Shown one piece after another: positions 37,856 to 48,953 of a stretch of 64,000 nucleotides of DNA. The position numbers and the translations under genes are program-made. The notes below the pieces were generated by a model. That model was not told where the DNA came from. It ran no database searches and saw nothing but the letters and a program-made list of their open reading frames with translations. This DNA is from Blasia pusilla (Eukaryota; Marchantiophyta; Marchantiopsida; Blasiales), in NCBI GenBank assembly GCA_050084515.1, contig CM114271.1, forward strand, positions 28,892,001 through 28,956,000, in the 5' to 3' direction. Position 1 is the stretch's first letter. Every line of letters starts with the position of its first letter.

Positions 37856-38843
37856 TCAAAGACACATGGTTATGGAACGCATCATTGCCATCAGTTGAGC
37901 CGTATAACTGGCCGTATAATTGCCACTCAGATTTAAGATGGCCAAAATACCACTTACAAAATGTTGTTGGGCTACCCCCCTCACTAGCGTGTTAGCTGCT
38001 GCTATAACATTAGTGCATAAATCTATTCCCGAGCCTGCTCTATATGGCAAGGGCTCACCAACCACGGGTGTACACCTTTGAATCAACTGACTAGGAATCT
38101 CAACATTGTTAAATTCAACAGCAGCAAGCAAGTGATGCATAAGTATTGCATCACAGAGACCATTGAGATACTCCATGTAGGATTATTCGTACATGCACTA
38201 TCAGACCCAATAACACCCGCTAATGAGGATTCAACATGAGCCTTCATGTGTACGTCATGCCGAAATTTTATCCTAGTAAACTGGGTTTGGATGGCCATTG
38301 TCCTGCTAGTATCTGAGAATGTGGGAGGGGCATTCACTCAGTTGGGCATACCATAATCCACACTACCAGGAGATCTAATTGGTGCATTACACTGGTCTAG
38401 TATCCCATCTATACTGTAGGAGGCTAGTATGCAACCAGTGCCTACTGCCAATCTCTTCGACGCAAAATGATACTCTACATGCCTTGTAGAGGTTCCAAAA
38501 CCATGAATTGATCCTGCAATGTGAGACGGTGGAACACTTCAGCTTCCATCTTCAACAAATCTTCCGCACATTGAAACATTGTGCACTGAATATTGCATCC
38601 ATCTACCTCCGCAATAGCTCTCATCTTGTAGGCTAATGAACACAGGGGCTTCTCCCGCCCGTACCAATAGCAGAATGTCTCGTTCCAATACCTATTGCAC
38701 TTTTGGCCCCTGGCTATTGTGGTGTTGCACGCCATGTAAACCACGCTCATAGCATCAAAGGTGAGTGATGCTTTCGTCAGAATGTCTCTCCCATCGGGGT
38801 GTGCTTTTATATCCCCTATACTCAGAAGTGTAGAATTTGACAT
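37856..38843 (-). pseudogene. RPA70-like C-terminal OB-fold remnant
   Basis: On the minus strand, 38843-38475 encodes SIGDIKAHPDGRDILTKASL and then YMACNTTIARGQKCNRYWN, YKMRAIAEVDG, CTMFQCAEDLLKM and LTLQDQFMVLEPLQG. The order Y-AC / C-N / C, then a hydrophobic strand, D-G and F-E-A-E fits the zinc-bearing C-terminal domain of the replication protein A large subunit (single-strand DNA binding, nucleus). The frame then stops and shifts, and 38337-37856 continues with EYHF- and CNAPI-like segments that I cannot assign. RPA70-like genes are multicopy in plants and are sometimes carried by Helitrons. The identification is moderate and by eye. Confidence 0.4.
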
Positions 38844-39104
38844 GGGTCCTCGTAATGTAATTTTGTAGCGGGAGCTGGGCTATCGACAAACACAATGAGT
38901 AAAGAAGTAATGGACAAAAGAAACGCATGACTATCCACGGAGATCACTCAAGAAAGAAGCTACTGTAGAAGTCTAGAATGGGAGCCCGGAGCAGGGTTCG
39001 GGAGGTTTTTTTAGCAGGACGCGGTCCATCGTCGGGAATGTCCAATCGGAAACGGTAATTCCGGATTTTAAACCGGTTTTGAGATACGAAATACAAAGGA
39101 CCTG

Positions 39105-39235
39105 CTCGAATTCCAGCCGGTTTTCGTAGGCGACTTTTTAAACGATCAAAATTCTCAAATTTAACCGGCTAGCAATATTCGTAACCCCGGATCTCCCTGA
39201 TCATTGGCCTGGAGCTCGGACGCTCCTAAATGGTG
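39105..39235. repeat. Dispersed repeat shared with about 9885-10010
   Basis: Both copies carry a CCGGTTTT/CGATTTTC stretch, an AT-rich spacer, TTTAACCGG or TTTTAACCG, then TCGTAACCCC, ATCTCCC and ATCATTGG, in the same order and strand. They are diverged to an estimated 60-70 percent. The element type is unknown. Confidence 0.4.
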
Positions 39236-39721
39236 CTCGGCCTCGGCCACATCCTTGGTGTTTGCAGATATGGCTCAGCACCAAGCGTATGCTACATTAG
39301 CACAAATGGACCATACAGACTACAAGACACAACACGCGGCAAGGAAGCCAATGGGAATGGATAGAATAAACGGCTCGAGGCACCAAGGCATGTGAAACCA
39401 AAATACCCAACGCCCAAGCTTGGCTTGGCGGTGCCGGCCGTATGAAATACAGTTCTTTAAAAATACACCTAAGCGCTCGGTTTTGTAAATTGGAATTCCA
39501 GACAAGCCTGAGAAACGTCGAGAGACATCCCCAATTTTGACTATCACAATTCAACAGGGTTAGTTTCCAGTAACGCAGGCCATTCACTTTCCGGAGCTTG
39601 AATGTCCCGGGTAGAAATCCGATTAGTATTGAGAGCTGCGATTGGACGCGTCATCCATTTCAGGCTCCATTGCACACCAGGCTGTCGTAATTAAACCAAC
39701 ATACGAAGCTTATTCGAAAAC

Positions 39722-39993
39722 TGTTAGAAGATAATCACCAGAATTCCCATCGCCATGTATGTAATGTTGTTGAATTCTGGTGCTCCGGGTTGAGAAGGCC
39801 GCAGTTAGTCAATTGTGCAGGGCGTTGTGCTGTAGCTGGGGTGTAGGTGAGGCGTTTGGGGAAAAACGGAGGAGTGAGCTTAGTTCGCAGACTTGTTAGA
39901 AGACAATCACGAGAATTCCCATCGCCATGTATGTAATGTTGTTGAATTCTGGTGCTCATGGTTGAGAAGGCGGCGGTTAGTCAATTGTGCAGG
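39722..39993. repeat. About 100-bp direct repeat, each copy with an inner inverted repeat
   Basis: Copy 1 runs about 39722-39821 and copy 2 about 39895-39993 with few mismatches (offset 173 bp). Each contains CACCAGAATTC...GAATTCTGGTG (perfect 11-bp arms at 39736-39746 and 39772-39782 in copy 1; one mismatch in copy 2). Both copies end GTTAGTCAATTGTGCAGG. Confidence 0.8.
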
Positions 39994-40541
39994 AGCGAGC
40001 TTAGTTCACAGATTGCTGTTGGATCTCGGGCGGGGTGGGGAGTGCAGAGAGGGATCTTGGCTGGAAAGGTAGGCAAAGCAGCATGGCTACTGCAATGGAG
40101 AATGAGAACATTCATTGTCAGGGAGGGGGAATTGGCAGTGATTCTGAATGGAAGTATTCTTCTAGCGACGACTGAGTTGGATCCATGATTTGCAATGGGA
40201 GCTTCTTGGCAAGAGGAGGGCGCAAATGTGCAAGAATTCTGCTCTCCCGCAAGAATCCGGGAGCCGCAAGTAAAATAATTGTAGGGGGGAGGATGTATGT
40301 GCATAAACTAGCGTTCTCACAAGACAAGCAACCGAACGATCGGCGGCTCGCAATCCATCTCCAGATCCTGAGAACGTCGGGAACTTTCCATCGTTTGGCA
40401 AGCATAATGTCAAAGAAACAAATGCACAAGCAGATCTAACCAAGTCCGCAGACACGCAACCCAATAGCATCAATTGCAATGGTGGCCCCACCCTTTGCGT
40501 CTCCGGTAACACTTCTGAATGGCATGGTTTGAACGTGGTAT

Positions 40542-41072
40542 ATGCTTGCAATGTTGCCACAAAGAATTGGGAATATCTGCGATGCAAGCGGTATGCGCGT
40601 TGCTCCCCTAGCAAGCAAAGAAAGGTTTAACGTTCACCTGAGGGCTGCACACAAGCTTGCAAATGATTTCCTCGTTCCTAAGCAAAAGCTTGAGAGGAAG
40701 CCATCTGTTCCTGATCGGCGTCCCAAGATACAGCTGGATAACAACCTGAAAGCAAGAGAAGTAGAACAAAGGGTTGGAGATCCTATGCGTAGGATCGCCA
40801 AAAACCGGGCAGAATTCCTCAAGAGACAACGCATTCATTTTACCCAAAAATATGACGAGCACGAGTTCCTTGCAGTCGTAGGTAGGCCATCCTCCACCTC
40901 TCATACAAGCAATGGATTCCAACATGCAGGAATTCATGGGAATCTCATGTTGGAAGGATCTTCTAGACCTCTCCTTCACTGTGAACTTACAAATCGGCTC
41001 AAGGCTAGTGTTAATGACACGGAACTGGTGTGCAACATATGCATCCTACAAACGGAAGTTGAACAGAAGTAA
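40542..41072 (+). CDS. Unassigned 176-aa open reading frame
   Basis: ATG at 40542; the frame is intact to 41072. The product is basic in its first two thirds, with segments such as RRPKIQLDNNLKAREVEQRV and PMRRIAKNRAEFLKRQRIHF that could form amphipathic helices. It ends CNICILQTEVEQK, a CxxC-like pair without a partner. No domain is recognised. It lies in repeat-rich DNA upstream, on the same strand, of another unassigned frame and a MULE transposase, so it may be a transposon-borne ORF or a chance frame. Confidence 0.3.
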   Translation: MLAMLPQRIGNICDASGMRVAPLASKERFNVHLRAAHKLANDFLVPKQKLERKPSVPDRRPKIQLDNNLKAREVEQRVGDPMRRIAKNRAEFLKRQRIHFTQKYDEHEFLAVVGRPSSTSHTSNGFQHAGIHGNLMLEGSSRPLLHCELTNRLKASVNDTELVCNICILQTEVEQK

Positions 41073-41279
41073 GATGACCCTATCAGCAAGCTTCTGACTC
41101 CATGGACAGTTCACATTAATGATGAAGATGAGTGGGTGACATCAGGTATAGCATAGTGGAACCCGCACGCAATCCTTTCCAGAGGTGCCCCTTATGAACA
41201 CTGTACCAGACACTATTGCATTTGCTAGCGGGAAGGAGATGGGTGGAATCCCTGGGAAACCCGCATGTGCTAGCGGCAG

Positions 41280-42125
41280 GTGGGTGTAATGGAAGGTAAA
41301 TCAACACCACAAAATAATTCATACGAGGAAATACTTAAGGATGATGAAGCAAGGTCCGAGTGGGCAAAGCATGAAATTGTAGAGGAGTTCAAATCTCCCA
41401 GTTCCCCTGCTACAGCCGACCAAGTACAATGGGATGATGGGGATGGAGAAATAGGTGATCTAGTGCAAGATTCACACGTTGGGCATACAACAGTTGGCAC
41501 CCCCATGTCTGATGGATAGTTGGGGCAGTCACCAACATGGTCTCTTGACCATGCTCAACCCACAAGAGTTATGAATCGTGGTGGCATACTCCACCAAGAG
41601 TCTGTTCCTTGCATAGAAAATGCAAGGAAGCTAGCAGAAGATGAAGGAGCAGAGGACATAGGAAATATGGAATTAGATTCAGATGCTCATATGGACATCG
41701 TCTCAGTTGAAGATTCTGTTGTGGTGGCTAAGAAAATCGATAACTTGGTCCCTAAAACCCCTACCCCAAAGAGCAGATGCAAACAGGCCGCGAACTCAAT
41801 TGATGTTGGTAGAGTTGTAATGAATCATAGTGACTCTCAATGCCATGCTCTGAACGTGCTTGCTGCCCTTTACAGCGATTCAAAGTCTGATGTGCATAAG
41901 AAACCTGTTAACCTTGTGAATTTCAGCGGTAGTGAAGTGGATAGTTCGCCCATGGCACGTTGCCACAATAATGGTGACAATTCACCAAATGAGTCCTCAG
42001 AAGGGAACTTGTTGTCCGCTAAACGGCACCGCTTCATCCCAAAGAGGAGGAAGCCAAACGTAAAAGCTAAACGGGTGAAATCAACCGACGGGAATGGCTC
42101 TACTTCAAAACATGTGCACATATGA
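41280..42125 (+). pseudogene. Unassigned frame with one in-frame TAG, NLS-like C terminus
   Basis: One frame runs from about 41280 to 42125, interrupted only by TAG at 41517-41519. It is acidic and Ser-rich (EEILKDDEARSEWAKHEIVE, VQWDDGDGEIGDL). It ends with a strong bipartite nuclear-localisation-like cluster (KRHRFIPKRRKPNVKAKRVK). Low-complexity acidic plus NLS content suggests a nuclear protein, possibly transposon-associated, but there is no recognised domain. Most of the frame has only non-ATG starts, which lowers confidence. Confidence 0.3.
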
Positions 42126-42749
42126 AGGGTTCCACCATGTCACAAAGAGGCATCGCTGAAGAAGGGCATCATTGGCAGCAGAAAGGGCAGAGCCGATACT
42201 TTGACAATTCACATATTGTGAACCGTCAATCTAGCTACATCCAATACTCAGAAGGGCTGAGTATGCAAACCCATTTTCATTTGTTGCAAGGGTGGACTGC
42301 CCACGTGATGTTCTGTACAGTACTCGGGGTATTTTGCAGAGGGTGGAAGCGTGCCTACCTAGAATTACCTAGCAGTAGTCATGGTTATGTTTGCAACAAG
42401 GAAGGGCAGAAATTTAGCCAATGAGTGGGTGTGGTAGGGAACTAAGTAGAATGAGTTCTACAATCTGAGCATCCGTTCAGATGTGCCCACGTAATCCATT
42501 CCAGCATTGCAACATTTTTGTATGTTGGAACATTTTTGTTTGTTGAAGTGCTGGAAAGCCTACCAGAAAGTTTTGATAGTAAACGGAGTATTTTGCATAA
42601 TATGCAACGAGTGCTTCGGTTTAGACGTCCGTGAGAAGTGAATTTGCAATGCAATTCTAACACAATGTACATGAGCTTTCCCACAAAATTGGTGGTTGTG
42701 TGAGGATTTTTCACAGTATTGATTGTTGCAGCAAGGATTGGACAATCAA

Positions 42750-43170
42750 AATGAGTGGGTGGGCAATTCTTCCAAGTGGAATTGCTACTACATTCTTAGT
42801 ACTTGTAGTACTCAGATGTTGGATGTCTTATTTGGGCTTTTTCTCTGTATTCATATATGTAACAAGGACAGGGATGTCTATAAATGGGTGGGTGGGCAAT
42901 TCTACTAGGTAGAATTGCTACTACAATCCGAGTATTTGTGGTACTCATACGTTGGATGTTCCAATCGGGCATTTGTCCAAGAATTTTGTATGAGGGCTGT
43001 ATTTTGCAGCAATGTCCGAGAGTAATGAACCGTCTCACTATTCATGTTGATAGTTGCAGCAATGAAATCACGCATTGTTCTCACTTTTTTTAAAGTAATT
43101 AGGGCTGTATATTGTAGCAGTGTCCCAGAGTAATGAGTCAATGCACTATTCCAGTTGATAGTTGTCACTT
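42750..43170. repeat. Diverged tandem duplications
   Basis: A unit of about 135 bp starting AATGRGTGGGTGGGCAATTC occurs at about 42750 and 42888. A second word (GTCCSAGAGTAATGARYC ... TTGATAGTTG) occurs at about 43014 and 43119. A further related word (GTTGTCAYATTTT, then CCATGTTGGAGTG) links this stretch to the fold-back at 43297-43460. Confidence 0.6.
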
Positions 43171-43296
43171 TTGAATTCTGGTGCTTTTCTGTTTGTTGTC
43201 ATATTTTTTCCATGTTGGAGTGGTGAAGTGCACATGTGAATTAAGGGTTGTATTCTGGAGCAAGGTCCTAGAGTAAGTAGTGTCCCAACACTTTTC

Positions 43297-43460
43297 TATA
43301 TGTTGTCACATTTTGTCCATGTTGGAGTGATGGAGTGCCAACCTGAACTTATGTACATGAAACCGAGTTGCACATGGTTGCATATGCAACTCGGTTTCAT
43401 GCACATAAGTTCAGGTTGGCACTCCATCACTCCAACATGGACAAAATGTGACAACATATA
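43297..43460. repeat. Near-perfect inverted repeat (fold-back), 76-nt arms, 12-nt loop
   Basis: The left arm 43297-43372 and right arm 43385-43460 are reverse complements with one mismatch (in the ATGTACATGAAACC / GGTTTCATGCACAT part). The loop is CATGGTTGCATA. A transcript of either strand would form a hairpin of about 164 nt, in the size range of young plant MIR or siRNA-generating precursors. The outer arm words also occur singly just upstream (near 43195-43240), so the fold-back probably arose by inverted duplication of local sequence. No promoter or target is visible. Confidence 0.9.
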
Positions 43461-44232
43461 TGAGTTGCATATGCAACCATGTGCAACTCAAGCCTGAGTT
43501 TATTTGTCCCTGAGATATGAATCTGCAATGGAATTCTGACATAATGTACTTTCACTTTCCCACCCTGGAATGGTGGGAAAGGATGCTCTTACCTACTTGC
43601 AGCAAGGAAGGATAAATTTTGAAAATGGGGGGACTGTTGCGAGAAGTCATAGCATCTGATTACTACAAGTACTCAGATGCTATTCCACATTTCCACTACA
43701 ACAATTGGTTTTACCCATTGCTCCGTCACAAAGCAGCAAGGAGGGGGAAATTCTGATAATGGGGGGACTGTTGCAAGGAGTCATAGCATGTCAGTAAGAG
43801 TATTACTCAAATGAAAGGCCACTCCAACTTTGCAACATTTGACTATGAAGCAAGAAGATAGAATTGGGCAATGGTGGAGTGTCGTAACCAACTTTTGCAC
43901 CATATGCCACTACGGCCTCATGCAACTTTGATACTGTGATGTAAGTACTGCAATGCAATTTTGACACCATCTACAGTCCCGCTAGTCCACCATGTAATGG
44001 TTGTGTATATTTTTTTTTCATAGTATTCGTGGTTTATTGTCAATGTCAACAGTACACGTTCTTTCCCGCGTAATGCTTAGTTGACTTAAGGTAAGAGATC
44101 TTTCATTGCTTTGCTCCCATGTTTCTTCATTTTCCGCTGTTTCATGGGCTCTCCTTGCTGTTAATCATGCCTCTGCGGCCTACTGAAACGTCACTTTTTG
44201 AATTGTATCTTAGAGATGAATAAGGCACAAGC

Positions 44233-46945
44233 TTGCTGTTGAGCAGACCGCGCCACCATATCAAGGCTAGAGGGAAGAGTCTCAAAAGGGGATGTTTGTG
44301 CCACTTCTCAATCATGGAGATCTTGGTTCCACATTGCGCAAAGATAACATACATTCAACGCAGACATGTGGATAAGTGCGGTGAGCCTTGTCATGGATTT
44401 GACGACATCTTCAGTAAGGGTGGCACATGTAGCCATGCTTCACGCCTATCAAGTGGTAGAAAGTTGTTGATAATGGACATGATACGCGATGAGAAGACAA
44501 ACATGGCAATAGTTAGGGGGTTGGGGGAAGAAGTGCAGCAGCGTTGGAAGACCGACCCATTGACAAACTTCCGTCGAGACAATTTTGTGCATCTCCAAGA
44601 TATTCCAAACCTTAAACCGGACATTGCAATGGAATCTTGGCTTCGACATTCAAATGAAAATAAAAGCATAGCAAATTATGTCACATTATACCCAGAGGAA
44701 GTGTTCTTTTACTAGGCTTACTAGAGCAAGGAGTATCCATTCATATTAGGATTCTGGTCTGATTGGATGTGCATGATTTTAGTTGAGCATAGAAATGGGA
44801 ACATAATTTGTATGGACTTGACATTTGGGATGCACAAAAACAAGGTAAATTGTGTGGCACCTCTCTATGGATCATTGGAGGGAGGGAATGGAGGGTCCAT
44901 TGAACTGTGAATTTTGTTGAGAATGATTTCATTCTGTTCTGAAAATGACAATGGCTAACGTTGCAATTTTATTGTTTGTTAAGTTTCCATTATACATCGT
45001 CATGATATATGATAAGTTCCACAACGGGATCCCAGTAGCTTGGGTTTTGACCAACTCTTGCAAAGAGGTGGACATCGCCAAGTGGTTACATGCAATGAAG
45101 AAGGTTGCAATTTTTTGGCATAGAAAATTATGCAATGAACGCAGCATGGACTTAGATGTCCTATGGGCATCGAGTTGCATAATGACACATTGCTCAATAG
45201 CAGAAATAAATGCACTCAAGTGAGTAAGCTCCGCATCAATCTCCTGTTTATGAGTATAGACATGTAACTTTGTGCATGGTTTTCAATGTACATTGTGGCG
45301 TGAGCAGGCAAGTATTCCACTATATACCAATCATCCAGTGCTTGTGGCATGTCCAATACGATTGGCACAAGTATTTAAGAACAAAGGCCTCAGATTGGGC
45401 TTTACGATGTGAGATTAACACAAGGTTGGGAAACATCATGTACACGAAGGAAAAGTCAGATGAAGTATTTGCTCATGACGGAGATGTGGGCACGACCATA
45501 TTGGCTTTAGAATTGAAAGCTCTCCAAGCACTATATGTAGACTTCTCATCGGAGAAAAAATTTGTGCATTACATAAAGACAACTTGGCAACATAATGCAA
45601 GTATGGGGCATGCACTTTCCAAAATTTCCCTTCAATATATTTTACACTGAACTTCATTTGCATGGGGCATTACATACAATCGTTTAACTATGCATTTGGT
45701 TGTGGCTTGGCAAGCATGTGGGTGAAAGGAGTGAGAACATTCAACCATTCCAACATGGATACCAATGCCTCGATAGAAGCCTACCATGGAAATATGAAAA
45801 TGGTTCTAAGAGAAACAAATAGTTAGTTGGTATCTTGATGTTGTGATTCGTTGGTGCAAGAGTTTATGCAAAAAGTGGAGGCATTTTACCACCACATACA
45901 CTTGTGTAAAACTGTAGGTTTTTACGACAAAAAACATGAGGAGAGAGTGGTTTGTGCATCAGTGTTGAAAGGACGATGCATTCTAGATAGCAATTGCAAT
46001 ATTACATCATCGACAATGGCATCAGTGAAAAGTGAGACAATGGCGGGAATTGTATATGACATCTACAATTACCAATCACAATACTATACATGTGATTGCC
46101 TGTGGGGTTTGAAGGGAACCATATGTAAATATCAGGTCAAATGTTTACTAATGTGTGGATACCGTGCAGAAGATATTGTGAGGGTACTAGGCACAAAAAA
46201 AGGAATAACGCAGGGTGGGATGCGTGATTTATTTATGGAGAAATTGAATCGTGATGTAGTGCATATGGAGAGTGGATCAATTTTGGAGACAGATGGCAGA
46301 GATACATTCACTGACAAAGACATTGAAGGCAAATGTGGACCAGTTGGAGAAGATAGCAAGGAAAACACATGGTATCAAGTAGACCCTGAAAATTCCAATA
46401 ATGGTGAGACCGAGCATGAAACAGTCATTGACAATGGAGGTACCGGTCTTGCAAATGCACAAATGTCCAAATTTTTGTCTAAGGTTAGAAGCACATGTGG
46501 TGATGATGATGAGCTACTATTGCTTGGTGGGAATTCGATGCGTGAGTGTGTTGGTCTTCTAGCATGCGCTTAGAAAAACAAGCAAAGGGGGTTGCCCTTG
46601 GCTGAAAAAGCGCCATTCCAAGTGTATAGTTAGGGGTTAGTAGGCTCAAGAAATTCCATAATAAGAACAAAATCTCTGGTTGAGCGGTTGAAAATGAGAG
46701 CAAAGAAAAATGCAACAAATCAATATGATATTTCACCTGCCGTAGTACCCCAATTTCCAATGTCCCCAAAACTCCACCGGGTTACTTTTCAAGCACAGTT
46801 GGAGCGAGAAGCATGTGGATATTTCAGCAGAGCTAATTCTACTGATAGAATTACTGATCCAAAAAATCCAATACTGCAACGGCACAAAAAACAGAAATAT
46901 GACAAGAAGCACCTAGAATTCCATGTAGACATTCAGAATGAATGA
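44233..46945 (+). mobile_element. MULE / FAR1-related transposase, broken by stops and frameshifts
   Basis: Plus-strand pieces lie in family order. 44233-44715: SRPRHHIKARGKSLKRGC, CHG, and RRDNFVHLQDIPN (the DNA-binding half of MULE transposases). About 44717-44850: PFILGFWSDWMCMILVE and ICMDLTFGM (first Asp region) after two stops. 44945-45223: FHNGIPVAWVLTNSC and KWLHAM (PF10551-type core). 45270-45650: PIIQCLWHVQYDWHK. 45851-46573: a SWIM-like motif YTCDCLWGLKGTICKYQVKC, with CKYQ where C-x-H is normal. RLKKFHNKNKISG at about 46630 and the 46688-46945 frame form the C-terminal tail. At least four disruptions make it inactive. Terminal inverted repeats were not identified. Confidence 0.8.
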
Positions 46946-48332
46946 TTTTAAGGCAATGTTTTGAATATGAAGTTAAAATTTTGCATTTTTCCAAGTATTT
47001 GTAAAAAGACATGACCGCCTGCTTCCAAGTCCGTCTCCTAATGTGGCATGTAGCTATCCTTACGATGAGAAATATGTTTCTTTGTCTTCTGGCTTGGTGC
47101 TTTGCTATTTGGATACAAGTTTGATATTGCTTGCATGTAAGCCAAGAACAGATCCTGTCTCTGCCCAAGAACTGAGCCGCCTCTTATGAGTGAAATGTTG
47201 ACATGAAAAAGACTACCCTCAAATTGTTTGCATTTCTCAAAAAATTGGATAATGAAGTCAGAATATAGTCTGAATCATCCTACGATGTATTAAAGGATTC
47301 ATTTCTCACTCACCATTTTCTCTTCTCACATGGCATGCAATGACAGAATTTTTGGAGCCTAATGATGAATGTTTGTGTTTTTGTCTGTCTTAATCACAGG
47401 TCTTCCAAGACCCAGGGGGAAATTACATTATGGTAAAGAAGATGGGGAGTTGTTGTTTGGCGCTTTGGCGGTGTTTGGCTCATTTTTCAACCTAACAGTG
47501 TTGCGTCAATAAGAGCCCGACTTCATTATGATATGATATACACATTATTTGGCGATAAACTCGCCTTATTGCAGGCATTTAGTAGAGGCCTCTTGATTTT
47601 CACCATAGTATGCTATGAACAGTGTTAAAATGCAATAAAGTAAGTGAACATTTTTTGGACTTGTGTTGGCTTTCATGTGTGAATTCCCTAATTAGCTTCG
47701 TGTATAGCCTCTTTGGTTTATTTTTTATTTTTGAATGTTCCCCATGGCTTCGGAAATATAGGTTGGGGTGTCAATAATAGGCATTGCTAGCATGTGAATA
47801 TTTACCAGTCATGGACTGCATCCTTTCAACTTTGACGGTGTCTTTGAAGGCTTAGGCAATATACCACTGTCGTTGGGCATTGCTCGAATTCATTGATTTG
47901 TGTTTAATGTTACCAATGGACTGCATCGTATCATTTTCACTTCATTGCTTTCTGTTCAATGTTAACAATGAAGATTGCATCATTCCTCGAATAATTAAGC
48001 CAGTATAACTCGTGAATGTAACAGAAGTTGGCGCAAAATTCTAGGTGTGCTTGTGGGAAACATTATCTATCATAAAACCAAACTAGAAAATGGTGGTGTG
48101 AGAATTATCAGAGGCCATGGCACCGCAGTGACCATTTGGCTGGAAAATTGTATATTGATATATGTAGCCCATACATTGGTTGTATCTAGTTATACAAGGC
48201 AGATGCTATAACATAATACAAGCTCCTCTTAGAATTCCTCTGACAAAGTGCAATAGTCCCCACTGGCGCCAGCATCATAGCACTCCATGTCGGTATAATT
48301 GGAGCTTCCACTCTGCACATTATTGTCAAAAT
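46946..48332. other. Non-coding, no gene recognised
   Basis: Probably the 3' part of the MULE followed by intergenic DNA. The words TGGACTGCATC and AATGTTANCAATG recur near 47.8-48.0 kb, a hint of weak duplication. No open frame with a domain was found. Confidence 0.4.
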
Positions 48333-48802
48333 TGTTGGATTCTCAACATCCACTTCTTTGAGCACCATTAATCTGATCGGCCTCCTTATATGAGGAGAAG
48401 CCTAGATTGATGGTTCCGACTTAGTCATAGAAATATGACGTAGGTGGTTTATGGAGTAGCGTTAATAGGATTATCTAACCCTATATTGCATCAAGGTGAG
48501 GGGCATCCTCATGCGTTGCGGGGGTCCGGGGCACAGCCCCTAATATGCCAAGACAACGCGGGGTTTTTTTTTACCTATTTTTCTTTGTTTTATCAATAGA
48601 AACGAAGAAAAATAGGTTAAAAGCCTTAGTTTCCCGAGAAGTGAAATAATCCCCAGCGGTAGCGCATTCTCGTATGTTGAGTTATCTCCTTGTACAGGTT
48701 CCATCGAAGCTCTTCTATGAGCGCATGGACGGACGAGGCAACTTAGTATCTCCAAGTTTTGTAATAGATTTCAATGATTTTGTCACTTTCTGTTTTCTCA
48801 CA
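48333..48802 (+). repeat. 5' LTR of the copia element
   Basis: It starts TGTTGGATTCTCAAC and ends TTTTCTCACA, 470 bp. The borders are confirmed by the 3' LTR, by the adjacent primer-binding site, and by the solo LTR at 62908-63371 that carries a TSD. It includes a GC-rich segment (GGGGTCCGGGGCACAGCCCC region) that the 3' LTR lacks. Confidence 0.9.
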
Positions 48803-48820
48803 TGGTATTAGAGTAGTAGG
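48803..48820 (+). promoter_or_regulatory. Primer-binding site (initiator tRNA-Met type)
   Basis: TGGTATTAGAGTAGTAGG directly follows the LTR. The usual plant copia site is TGGTATCAGAGC, so this site has C to T changes. tRNA-iMet would prime minus-strand cDNA here. Confidence 0.85.
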
Positions 48821-48874
48821 TTTTCCAGTATTTTTTATCTGGTGATCTAGTGTGTCTGTCCAAAATCTTGAGGG

Positions 48875-48953
48875 ATGGCTACTTGTTTGTCAGTTCGTGC
48901 TCTCCCTCCTCGCCTGGGTGAAGAGAAGTTAGATGGATCTAGCTATACATTGT
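48875..48953 (+). pseudogene. Copia gag, N-terminal piece
   Basis: The frame starts MATCLSVRALPP and reaches LDGSSYTL, the usual copia Gag start region. It is cut by the gypsy solo LTR at 48954 and resumes after 50363 with WKRKM, so the insertion interrupted the YTLWK-type motif. Confidence 0.7.

Noticed and set aside
44391-44669. Minus-strand frames under the MULE transposase
   Set aside because: Antisense shadows; the plus frame has MULE motifs.
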